Positions 1 through 7,941 of a stretch of DNA of 64,000 bases are shown here, piece after piece. The translations under genes were made by a program, and so were the position numbers. The DNA is taken from positions 620,001 through 684,000 of the forward strand of contig NZ_CP023695.1 in the NCBI RefSeq assembly GCF_008704395.1, read 5' to 3'. The notes under the pieces were generated by a model, which saw nothing but the letters and a program-made list of their open reading frames with translations, searched no databases and had not been told where the DNA came from. How positions within the stretch are numbered: the first letter of the stretch is position 1; each line of letters starts with the position of its first letter. The DNA comes from Streptomyces alboniger. GTDB lineage: Bacteria > Actinomycetota > Actinomycetes > Streptomycetales > Streptomycetaceae.

Positions 1-479
1 CTGCTACGGGTCACAACTTGATGGTGCCCCGTTCCCCGGAGGTCGCTGTCTGGTCCTCATCCACCCTGCGAGGGGTCACAACTGGAGCAGGCCCGCCTTG
101 ACCAGGTCCTCGCCGAACGGCCCTCATCGACCCTTCGAAGGGGCACAACACGTAGGTGGAGCCGAGCTCGTGCAGCGCCTGCGCTGTCCTCATCGCCCCT
201 TCGAGGGGGCACAACGCCGAGCTCGTCCCGCTTCGGCCGGAGGTGTGCCAGGTCCTCATCACCCCTCCGAGGGGTCACAACTTGTTGGCAATGCCGTGCC
301 TGTGGCTGCCCTCGGAGTCCTCATCGACCCTGCGAGGGGTCACAACAGGCCGAATTCGACGTTGGTCGTCATGCCGGGCATCGTCCTCATCGATCCTACG
401 AGGCGTCACAACGCGGTGAGGCCGTACTGGGTTTCGGCCCACTGCTGGCGCCCTCATCGACCCTACGAGGGGTCACAAC
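1..479 (+). CRISPR. Degenerate CRISPR-like array, 8 repeats (first cut by window edge)
   Basis: Eight 30-base repeats end at positions 17 (partial), 82, 149, 215, 281, 346, 412 and 479. They are separated by seven 35-37 base unique spacers. The repeat begins GTCCTCATC and ends GTCACAAC, with a central hairpin of the form ACCCT-nCG-AGGGGT. The repeats are unusually variable, with several differences between any two. The A:T pair near the base of the hairpin becomes C:G in the fourth repeat (186-215), so structure is partly kept. No cas gene is present in the window, and any cas operon and leader would lie to the left. The ...ACAAC end resembles a 5' crRNA handle, which suggests transcription left to right and that this is the leader-distal, decaying end. 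Subtype is not assigned. Confidence 0.8.
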
Positions 480-520
480 GAGCGTTCTAAATGGCCATCA
501 CCCCGGAGAAGATGGTCCTA

Positions 521-545
521 CTGAACTCTTCGCGGTGTTGTTGGG
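521..545 (+). repeat. IS630 left inverted repeat
   Basis: 25 bp starting CTGAACTC. It pairs with the right repeat at 1651-1675 and is preceded by the TA target dinucleotide at 519-520. Confidence 0.85.
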
Positions 546-584
546 GAGGGTGACGGTTGGTGATCCCTGCGGTAGGCCGGTGGT

Positions 585-1067
585 ATGCGGTATTCGCAGG
601 GTGGCGGGCTGACCGCCGAGCGGCAGCGGTTTCGTGAGCGGATCCGGTTCGAGGCCGGTGAGCGGTTCGCGCGGGGCGAGAAGAACGCGGTGATCGTGAA
701 GGATGTGCGGGTCAGTGAGCGGTCGGTGGAGCGCTGGAGGCGCGTCTGGCAGGTGGGCGGTATGGGTGCGCTGGCGTCGTCGGGGCCGGCGAAGGTGCCG
801 AAGCTGTCCGATGAGCGGTTCGTCGAGCTGGAGCGGGAGTTGGCGCGGGGTCCGGCGGTGCACGGCTGGGAGGACCAGCGCTGGACGTTGGCGCGGATCC
901 GGGCGTTGATCTGGTGGAAGTTCGAGCTGGATTGTTCGCCGGCGGCTGTGTGGCGGTTGTTGCACCGTCATGGCTGGTCCTGGCAGTCGCCCGCCCGCAG
1001 GGCGCTGGAGCGCGATGAGGACGCGGTGGGGTTGTGGAAGAAGGAGGTGTGGCCGCAGGTGGAATGA
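585..1067 (+). CDS. IS630 transposase, N-terminal frame (HTH part)
   Basis: 160 residues. The first half is a helix-turn-helix region (VIVKDVRVSERSVERW, about residues 38-55). The second half resembles the winged-helix/HTH linker of IS630 transposases (LARIRALIWWKF, then LLHRHGWSWQSPARR). The frame runs out at 1067 inside the catalytic frame that begins at 1034. IS630 transposases in actinobacteria are often split this way and joined by a -1 ribosomal frameshift. The purine-rich GAAGAAGG stretch near 1037 is a plausible slip site. The first half alone would bind the ends but has no catalytic residues. Confidence 0.85.
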   Translation: MRYSQGGGLTAERQRFRERIRFEAGERFARGEKNAVIVKDVRVSERSVERWRRVWQVGGMGALASSGPAKVPKLSDERFVELERELARGPAVHGWEDQRWTLARIRALIWWKFELDCSPAAVWRLLHRHGWSWQSPARRALERDEDAVGLWKKEVWPQVE

Positions 1068-1669
1068 CTGCGGCGGCGCTCGGGGCTTACGTGGTGTTCG
1101 AGGACGAGGCCGGGTTCTCGATGACGCCCTCCATCGCCCGCACCTGGGGCCGGCGGGGGCACACGCCGGTGGTGCGGGTGCGGGGACGCTCCTGGCGCCG
1201 CTTCTCGATCGCCGCCCTGTGCTGCTATAAACCCGGCGAGATCTCACGGCTGATCTACCGCCCGTATCGTCACCGCAAGCATCCCGGTTTAGCACGCAAG
1301 AGCTTCGCCTGGAGCGACTACCGCGACCTGGTCGTGCGTGCCCACCTGCAGCTCGGCGCCCCGATCGTCTTGATCTGGGACAATCGCAACACCCACCGGG
1401 CCGCCGGAATGCGTCAGTACGCCGCGGAACACGACTGGCTCACCATCGTGCAGCTTCCCTCCTATGCACCGGATCTGAACCCGGTGGAAGGGGTGTGGTC
1501 ACTGCTGCGACGCGGCCCGTTGGCCAACACCGCCTTCGCCGATCACGAACACCTCGAACGCGTCTTACGCCACGGCCTGCGGCACATCCAGCGTCATCCC
1601 GAACTCATCGACGGCTGCGTCTCCGGCACCGGATTCAGCCTCACCCACCACCTGACAACACTCCGATGA
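1034..1669 (+). CDS. IS630 transposase, catalytic DDE frame
   Basis: 211 residues carrying the IS630 catalytic triad. The first Asp is in FEDEAGFSM, the second in IWDNRNTHRA, and the Glu in PDLNPVEGVWS. The C-terminus ends just before the right inverted repeat. The frame overlaps the N-terminal frame by about 34 bases in the -1 register, so the active enzyme is probably a frameshift fusion of about 350 residues, the usual IS630 size. No internal stop or deletion is visible. Confidence 0.88.
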   Translation: MEEGGVAAGGMTAAALGAYVVFEDEAGFSMTPSIARTWGRRGHTPVVRVRGRSWRRFSIAALCCYKPGEISRLIYRPYRHRKHPGLARKSFAWSDYRDLVVRAHLQLGAPIVLIWDNRNTHRAAGMRQYAAEHDWLTIVQLPSYAPDLNPVEGVWSLLRRGPLANTAFADHEHLERVLRHGLRHIQRHPELIDGCVSGTGFSLTHHLTTLR

Positions 1670-1675
1670 ATTCAG
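1651..1675 (-). repeat. IS630 right inverted repeat
   Basis: 25 bp ending in ATTCAG and followed by TA at 1676-1677. It is the inverted partner of 521-545. Confidence 0.85.
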
Positions 1676-1681
1676 TAGCCG

Positions 1682-2827
1682 ATGTGGAAGCGGTGGGAGA
1701 TGGCTAGGAATAGGAGACAGCTGCGAGCTCTACCCGGGCATCCCCTGCGCGAACAAGAGCGTCAAGGCAAACGCCCCACTGGCCTGTCACGGCCGATCAC
1801 TGTGGTCGTGATCTGCAGCAGCCTTCTACTGGTCGCCTTCGTGACAGTGGTGGCCCCCAGATACTTGCTGGGCTGGGACGCTCCAGACACGCCTGTCTCG
1901 GGTCAGGCCAAGGCTATTAACGACATCCGTACCACGTTGCTGCAGGGCCTGGCCGGAGTCGCTTTGCTGGTCGGTGCCTTCTTCAGCTGGCGACAATTAC
2001 AGGTCAGTAACCAAGGCCAGATCACCCAGCGTTTCGCAGCTGCTGTGGAGCAACTGGGCAGCGTGAGCCCGGAAGTTCGACTTGGAGCGATCTTCGCACT
2101 GGAACGCATCGCCGACGACTCCCCCTATGACCGCGTGACAATCGCGGAGGTGCTCTGCGCATTTGTCCAGCGCAGCTGGCCTGCCGATCCATCCTCAGCA
2201 CGGCCGGTGGCACGGGATCCGGCTCACAAGCACGAACTTGCCCTTACGCACCGTGCAGCGGATTCCTTGTCCGTACGCTGCACCGACCGTCAGGCGGCCA
2301 TGACAGTCCTCGGCCGTCGAGCTCTGGTGCCGAATCGGCACGTGTTGGGACTGGCCCGGACCGACCTGCGGGGCGCGAGGCTGGCTTTCGCGGATCTCGA
2401 AAAAGCCGACCTTCATTACAGCGACCTCTCGGATGTGAATCTCGAAAGCGCAGATCTAAGAGGCGCAGATCTAACTGGCATCTGGCTGGCAGGGTCGTTC
2501 CTTCGCGGTGCACGACTGCACCGGGCCGACCTGCGGTCTGCGATCTTGTGGCATGTACGGCTGGAGGAGGCTGACCTGCGGGCGACAGACTTGAGCGGTG
2601 CCGATTTGACCGGGGCTGTCCTCAACGGCACCTGCCTGGACCAGGCCGACCTACGCGGTGCCGATCTAACCGGAACGGAAGCCTCACGCGCCAGCCTGGC
2701 AGGAGCGGTCGCCGATGCCAGTACGGTCTGGCCCGGCGGCTTTGACGCCGCAGCCGCCGGAGTAGTTACCGCTGATGGAAGTGCACCACCGCCCCGCCCG
2801 CAGACCTGGTACGACCTGCCGAGATGA
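1682..2827 (+). CDS. Membrane-anchored pentapeptide-repeat protein
   Basis: 381 residues. Two hydrophobic segments (about residues 40-62, ITVVVICSSLLLVAFVTVV, and about 85-102, LLQGLAGVALLVGAFFSW) place the N-terminus in the membrane. A cytoplasmic linker has the typical form RFAAAVEQLGS...RLGAIFALERIA. From about residue 220 a run of A(D/N)Lxx pentapeptides (ADLEKADL, ADLRGADLTG, ADLRATDLSG) should fold as a right-handed quadrilateral beta-helix. Proteins of this build are common in Streptomyces and their function is generally unknown. The IS630 end lies 5 bp upstream, so the native promoter and perhaps the start have been replaced. An in-frame ATG at 1700 is an alternative start. Neither has a good ribosome site. 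Confidence 0.8.
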   Translation: MWKRWEMARNRRQLRALPGHPLREQERQGKRPTGLSRPITVVVICSSLLLVAFVTVVAPRYLLGWDAPDTPVSGQAKAINDIRTTLLQGLAGVALLVGAFFSWRQLQVSNQGQITQRFAAAVEQLGSVSPEVRLGAIFALERIADDSPYDRVTIAEVLCAFVQRSWPADPSSARPVARDPAHKHELALTHRAADSLSVRCTDRQAAMTVLGRRALVPNRHVLGLARTDLRGARLAFADLEKADLHYSDLSDVNLESADLRGADLTGIWLAGSFLRGARLHRADLRSAILWHVRLEEADLRATDLSGADLTGAVLNGTCLDQADLRGADLTGTEASRASLAGAVADASTVWPGGFDAAAAGVVTADGSAPPPRPQTWYDLPR

Positions 2828-3464
2828 GAACCTGCCTCCGGGAGGCTCGGCCATGGGGGCTCGTGGCGCAGATCGTCTTTCGGTTCGCGGTTGCAGGGCC
2901 AACAGACGGCCGCAGAGCTGTCCGCTACTGCACGGAGCTCTGCAGGCGAACCGCCAGCCCTACCGACAACGCACTGCAAAGGTCAGTAATGGTGCTGACC
3001 GGCGGCGCCGCAGAGGCGAGCCAGGCGAAAGCTGGCCTGAGCCGCGCCGACGTGGTCACGGAGAGCGGCGAGGCGTCGGCGTACACGTGAACGTGGCCCC
3101 GGTTCGGCATCCACAGCGTCGTGCCCAAGCACCCTCTGCCGAACAGTTCCGGGCGCCGCCTTGATGATCTTCCGCCAGGTGGTCGTGGGGATGTACCACC
3201 CGTTACTGGGGGGAAGTCCCGTGGCTTCCCAGGGTGCGTGCTGGGCCGTGCGCCACTGAGGGTGGGGACGGCGTGCCGGGCCGCTGCGGAACAGCACGGG
3301 TACGTCGATGCTGTCGGCGTAGACAGGTGGCGGGGCGTCGTTCATATGTTCAGGGATCACGCCGACCAGTCTGGCATCGACCATTCAGCGCCTGGTGTTT
3401 GCGGATTGAGGGCAACGCGCCGGAACTCCACGCAATTTTCCACCAACGGCCCCACCTTCCCGCG
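2828..3464. other. Gene-poor stretch, probably decayed coding DNA
   Basis: No convincing gene is seen. The minus strand holds a 133-codon open frame (2983-3384). Its first part (APPPVYADSIDVPVLFRSG) has protein-like composition, but the rest is arginine-rich shadow sequence and no family is recognised. I treat it as a possible remnant at the 3' end of the operon that follows. Confidence 0.4.
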
Positions 3465-4235
3465 TTAACCCGAGAGCGGGTAGGCCACGCTGAGTACTGG
3501 TGCGTTGCTGCGGGGGCCGAAGCGCTGGGTCAGCCATTTGTCTAGGCCCGTCCGTACCGCAATGTCGACGGTGATGCGGAACTGCCCCGACAGTTGTGCC
3601 CCCGTCGGTGTTCGGACGATGGTCTCAAGGCCCAGAACGTCTCCGAGCAGTTCGTGGTCCGGAGTCGCGCGCAGACGCCACCCCACTTCCGAGTAGTTCA
3701 CTCCGTGCCCGGTGACTCGCTGTACGTAAGTCACGCCGTTTCGTTCCTCTACGTTCTCCTCGGTGACTTTGGCGAGCAGCTTGCCGATGTCAGTGCCGAG
3801 CTCGCGGCTCTTTGTGGAGGTCTTGTTGTACGGGACCTCCTGTAGGACCACGGTGGGCTTCACCTCGTACGCGATCGCCGGCGTCATGTGGTTGCCGCCG
3901 TCGGCTCGGGGGGTGGTGAGGAGTTCGAGGCTCAGCTCGGCAGCGACGAAAACGCAGTCCCCATCGGGGAGGAGAGTCAGGCTCGGCCGTACTCGATGGA
4001 GGTCGTAGCCCTGCTGTACCAGCTGCTCGATCTCGCGGGGCAGTGTGGAGGACTCGGAGAGAAGCTCGGCCACGTAGTCGCTGTACCGAGGCGCGCCGAG
4101 GCGGACGCGGTTGCGCTTTCCCAACACGGTCGTGAGGTCGGCTTGATCCTCTCCTGGTGCTTTGACGGGGCGACCGTCCAGCCTGATCGGTGCGAGCTCG
4201 ATTGTGTTGCTGTCCGGGTCGTCGATGTTGGTCAT
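3465..4235 (-). CDS. Unknown 256-aa protein, last gene of the chaperone-dynamin-CHAT operon
   Basis: I do not recognise a family. The start at 4235 is chosen because GGGAG lies just upstream and the CHAT gene stops 7 bases before it. The protein has no signal peptide or membrane helix. The N-terminal third is extended and charged (TNIDDPDSNTIELAPIRLDG). The C-terminal half alternates short hydrophobic stretches typical of beta-strands (YSEVGWRLRATPDHELLG, QFRITVDIAVRTGLDKW) and ends LSVAYPLSG. As the last member of a strictly co-transcribed set it may be the substrate or effector released by the adjacent protease, but this is inference from position only. It could equally be a structural partner of the Hsp70 proteins. 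Confidence 0.8.
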   Translation of the reverse strand: MTNIDDPDSNTIELAPIRLDGRPVKAPGEDQADLTTVLGKRNRVRLGAPRYSDYVAELLSESSTLPREIEQLVQQGYDLHRVRPSLTLLPDGDCVFVAAELSLELLTTPRADGGNHMTPAIAYEVKPTVVLQEVPYNKTSTKSRELGTDIGKLLAKVTEENVEERNGVTYVQRVTGHGVNYSEVGWRLRATPDHELLGDVLGLETIVRTPTGAQLSGQFRITVDIAVRTGLDKWLTQRFGPRSNAPVLSVAYPLSG

Positions 4236-4242
4236 TCGCTCC

Positions 4243-7200
4243 CTATCGCCAGTCTCCGATGAGTACGAACGGTGCCCATTGGAACGACGACCGCGCACCC
4301 GCCTGACAGATCATTTCCTGCTGCGCCTGTTGGAGGGCGCTCGCTTTGTCGATCGTGCCGGTGTGACGGTAGTGGTCCCGTAGACGCCGGTAGAAGACCG
4401 TCATCATTTCCCGGGTGGTCTCCGCGTCGACGGACCAGAGGCTGGCGACGATCGACGAGGCCCCTGCGTAGAGGACGGCACGGATCAGCCCCACCAGCTC
4501 GTCGCCCGTGCTCACCTCGCTCAGTGCGCTCTGGCAGGCACTCAGACACACCAGCTCCGCCCGCAGCTCCATATCCATGATGTGGCGGGCGGTCATGACG
4601 GTTGCGGCAGGTCCGTATGCGCATCTGGGGCCCTCGTCGGCGAGCAGCAGACCGGAGGAGAGCGGGTCGACGCTGTTGAAGTAGCCATGGCAGGAGAAGT
4701 GGCAGATGTCCTTTCCCCTGCACAGCTGGGGAATGTCATCCACCCGCAGTACGTCGGACACGATCGCCTCCGCGTCGAACAGGCCCGCTACTTCGCGCGC
4801 CTCCTGTTCGAAGACGACGCCGAAGGCGGCACAGGATTCCAGTTTTCCCGTCCCTTTGGCCGGATTCTGGACGAGTGGGAGCAGACCGGCGGTCGGGGTG
4901 TAAGCGACAGGGTGGGCAGCGGCAAGAGCTTGGGTGGAGCCGCAGGGCAGGGCATGCAGCGGTAGACCGTGCAGGATCCCGTGGGGTGCCAGGTAGACGA
5001 GGTCGCCGGAGCGGAGATGGGGGGCGAGCGGCGCCGTGAGTGAGGTGGACAGTCTGGTCCAGCTCGCACTTCCCGCGTTGTGGTCGTCCACGACCTGGCG
5101 CTGGAAGTCACGGCAGCCCTCACGCAATTGCTCGGGCGTCATGGGAGGGGTCGCGACGCGGACGCTGTCCCATTCGGCTCGTAGAAGGAAGAGAGTCAGC
5201 CGTTCATCGCTGAGAAAATAGTCGACGAGCAGGACGGGCCGGCGCTGGGCGGCCAGCCACGTACGCAATTCCGCCACTGTCGACGGCGTTCCGCGACGCA
5301 GCGACACGTAGTCTGGGTCGAATGCCGTCATTTCCGCGTACACGGCATCGAGCCGGTTGCGTACCGAGGTCGTCGTGGTCGTCGTGGCCCGGGAGGGGCC
5401 TGGAGCGAGGGGTGAACCGCGGTACCGGTCGGCCCGCAGGCGCGACAGACAGTCCTCTTCCTCGCTGAGGAGTTCAGCGAATCTGCCGGTGCGAGGAGCC
5501 ACCGGTTGCAGCGTCGTCGTTCCCGCCATCTCCAGCAGGGCACGTGACTTGGCTCGCTGAGCGAGCTCGAACGCCTCGTCGTAGGACTCCCTGGAGACCA
5601 GGACATCGATCAGTCTGCCGTAGGGCCGGGCCTTGTCGCGGACGAAGTTGACCCGGTACCGATCGGTGAGCGGCACGTCGAACCGTGCTGCTTCGATCAT
5701 GCGCACCGATTCGGAATAGCAGGCTTCCGCGACGGCGGGGTGGTTCTGTTCCTGCCGCAACAGCCCTAGCTTGTACGACGTATCGGCTGCGGACTCGAAG
5801 AACTCGGCCGCGTGTGAGACGCGCAGGCTGTCCTCGAAAGCCTGCGCGGCTTCGTCCTGCCGGCCCAGAGCGTGGTGCAACGACCCCAGATTGGCGAGTA
5901 CCACTGCCGTACCGAGCTTGTCGCCGATCGCCTTTTTGCGGGTCAGCACCTCGGTGAGGATGGTGATCCGGCGGGGGTTCTCATCGGATGGCAGGAAGTT
6001 GGCGAGGTCCGTCATGACCTTTGTCCGGCCCAGCTCGTCGTTGATCTCCTGATACGTCCTCTCGGCGCGCTGGAGAAGGCGGGTTGCCGTGATGGAGATC
6101 CAGCCGTCGATCGGTGTGGAGGCGAACGCGGGGTCCATGGAGACGAACGTCTGCTGGAGCGCGACCAGGTCTTCCACACGGGGCTTACCGAACCGGCCTT
6201 GTCCGAGGCGGCCGAGGAGAACGCCCAAGGCGTGCAGCGTCGCGGCCTCACCGCGCCGGTGTCCCAGCAGCTGGCAGTACGCCCCGGCCTGGTGGTGGTT
6301 GATGAGTGCTGCTTGAACGTCGCCGAGGTACGCGTACGACATGCCTAGCATGTGGTGGGCCGACCCGCAGTCGACCTGCTGCTCTCGGCTCGTCTCACCC
6401 TCGCAGAGCCGAATCGCCTCGCGCAGCGACTCCAGGGCCTGCTCGGGCTTGCCGAGCAGCAGTTGAGACTCGGCGCGCGTGATGAGCCAGGTGGGTCGCC
6501 GGCCCAGCTGGGAGTCAGGGCCTGTGTGGCGCAAGGCGCGGTCACACGCCGCGACAGCCGCCTCGGGGCGTCCCCGCATGTTCTCGGCCTGGGCGAGCGC
6601 GGACAGCGCGGAGGCGGTCTCCGCCCGCAGGTTCAGCCGTTCGAAGTGGCGCAGCGCAGCACGGGCTTGGTCGGCGGCTCCATCGACGTTGCCCGTCAGT
6701 ACACCGAGATGAGCTCCCAGCAGGTCGAGGGCAGCGGAACCCTCCGCCGTTGGCGCGAGTGCGTGTGCACGGTCCGCGACGGCGCACCAGCGTTCAGCCT
6801 CGGCCAGCGCCTCCCGGTCGATGTACTCCTCGTACCGGATCCCGCCCGCTGACGGCATCGTGAGCTCTCCCGGCTCTGCCCTGTCACCCCGCGGACCGAC
6901 GCTCCGGTCCGCGCTCAGGAATGCCCCCTCGGCCAGTGCGTCGCTGACTTTTGTGGCCGGGCAGGCGCGGGAGAGCGTGATGAGGTCGGAGACGATTACT
7001 TCGTTGCTCGGTATCTTCGACGGCAGGAGATCGATCAGGATCTCCGCGTGCGGCAGGGCTCTGCCGGTGTCTCCGCGGGCCGCGTAGTTGCTTAACACGA
7101 GCGGGAGCAGGGGAAGCGCACGCTCGACCTGGCCGGCGTCGAGGCGGTGCCGGATCGCCATGTCGAAGAACTCCAGCGCCTGATCCATGTCTCCCCTGGC

Positions 7201-7941
7201 GCTGAGGAGGGTCGCAATGTCCTGGTAGGTGGGACCGAGCAGCGCGTCGGCGCCCTCACCTGCTTCACGGAGCACCTCGACGGCTTCCTTGAAGGCGGTG
7301 AGCGCCTCGTCTTTGCGGTCCAGACGCACCATGGCGTCTCCGACAAGACTGAGACAGCGGCCCAGCTCGAACATGTTGCCGACCGACCGCCACAGGTGGG
7401 CCGCGGCGCGCAGTTCCTCCGCAGCCGTTTCCGGCTGCCGCAGAGCGAAGGCGAGACGACAACTCTCCAGCCGGCACCGGGCTTCGAGCCCCTCGTCCTG
7501 AAGGAACACGGCGACACGAAGGCTCACACCTAGGAGGCGCCGGACTCCCGGAACGGCGATGCCAAGGGGGATGGGGGCCTCGTCGGACAGCAGGCGGCGG
7601 ATCTCGGTGAGGGTGTCGTCCACGAGCTGCGGGGTCACGTATGAGCGGTGGTTTACCAGGACTCGGTCGATGTCCGCGTCGTCCACCGCCTCCTGAAGAG
7701 CCTGCCCGAACCGTTCCACCCCGACGTGGTGGGACGTCATCTCGTCGCACCACCGCTGCAGGGTGCGCGCTTCGTCCTCACGGCCCAAACCGTGGATCTT
7801 GGGTATCAGCGCAGCAAGCCGCTGCCTCAGGAGCGGGTCCGCCATCAGCTGTGCCCCGAACCGCTCCAGCGTGTCGTTCCACTCTTCGGGGCCGCGGGCC
7901 GCCAGGACGGCCCGCACCAGCTCGGAGAACTCGTCACTCAT
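4243..7941 (-). CDS. TPR-CHAT caspase-like protease, 1232 aa
   Basis: The C-terminal 280 residues form a CHAT (caspase-HetF-associated with TPR) protease domain. His1085 lies in HFSCHGYF and Cys1136 in CLSACQSAL, the expected dyad. The trailing GDELVGLIRAVLYAGASSI and LWSVD are classic CHAT landmarks. Residues about 130-900 are helical tetratricopeptide-like repeats (for example DEALTAFKEAVEVLREAG and QDEAAQAFEDSLRVSHAAE) that probably bind a partner or sense a signal. CHAT proteases in other systems (separase relatives, the type III-E CRISPR protease, gasdermin-activating proteases) stay inactive until the TPR part is engaged. The gene overlaps the upstream Hsp70 gene by 8 bases and is followed after 7 bases by the 256-aa gene. 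Both catalytic residues are present, so activity is expected. Confidence 0.9.
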   Translation of the reverse strand: MSDEFSELVRAVLAARGPEEWNDTLERFGAQLMADPLLRQRLAALIPKIHGLGREDEARTLQRWCDEMTSHHVGVERFGQALQEAVDDADIDRVLVNHRSYVTPQLVDDTLTEIRRLLSDEAPIPLGIAVPGVRRLLGVSLRVAVFLQDEGLEARCRLESCRLAFALRQPETAAEELRAAAHLWRSVGNMFELGRCLSLVGDAMVRLDRKDEALTAFKEAVEVLREAGEGADALLGPTYQDIATLLSARGDMDQALEFFDMAIRHRLDAGQVERALPLLPLVLSNYAARGDTGRALPHAEILIDLLPSKIPSNEVIVSDLITLSRACPATKVSDALAEGAFLSADRSVGPRGDRAEPGELTMPSAGGIRYEEYIDREALAEAERWCAVADRAHALAPTAEGSAALDLLGAHLGVLTGNVDGAADQARAALRHFERLNLRAETASALSALAQAENMRGRPEAAVAACDRALRHTGPDSQLGRRPTWLITRAESQLLLGKPEQALESLREAIRLCEGETSREQQVDCGSAHHMLGMSYAYLGDVQAALINHHQAGAYCQLLGHRRGEAATLHALGVLLGRLGQGRFGKPRVEDLVALQQTFVSMDPAFASTPIDGWISITATRLLQRAERTYQEINDELGRTKVMTDLANFLPSDENPRRITILTEVLTRKKAIGDKLGTAVVLANLGSLHHALGRQDEAAQAFEDSLRVSHAAEFFESAADTSYKLGLLRQEQNHPAVAEACYSESVRMIEAARFDVPLTDRYRVNFVRDKARPYGRLIDVLVSRESYDEAFELAQRAKSRALLEMAGTTTLQPVAPRTGRFAELLSEEEDCLSRLRADRYRGSPLAPGPSRATTTTTTSVRNRLDAVYAEMTAFDPDYVSLRRGTPSTVAELRTWLAAQRRPVLLVDYFLSDERLTLFLLRAEWDSVRVATPPMTPEQLREGCRDFQRQVVDDHNAGSASWTRLSTSLTAPLAPHLRSGDLVYLAPHGILHGLPLHALPCGSTQALAAAHPVAYTPTAGLLPLVQNPAKGTGKLESCAAFGVVFEQEAREVAGLFDAEAIVSDVLRVDDIPQLCRGKDICHFSCHGYFNSVDPLSSGLLLADEGPRCAYGPAATVMTARHIMDMELRAELVCLSACQSALSEVSTGDELVGLIRAVLYAGASSIVASLWSVDAETTREMMTVFYRRLRDHYRHTGTIDKASALQQAQQEMICQAGARSSFQWAPFVLIGDWR

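Larger units (their letters stand above)
521..1675 (+). mobile_element. IS630-family insertion sequence with TA target duplication
   Basis: The 1155-bp element is bounded by 25-bp imperfect inverted repeats (521-545 and 1651-1675; 19 of 25 positions match; outer ends CTGAA/TTCAG). It is flanked on both sides by TA (519-520 and 1676-1677), the target duplication expected of the IS630/Tc1 group. It carries two overlapping transposase frames. It sits 40 bp after the last CRISPR repeat and ends 5 bp before the pentapeptide-repeat gene, so it has probably displaced that gene's original promoter. Both ends and both frames look intact, so the copy may be recent. Confidence 0.9.

Noticed and set aside
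1..479. Coding frames through the CRISPR array
   Set aside because: They repeat short peptides such as VVTPRRVDED because they read through the repeats. They are not genes.
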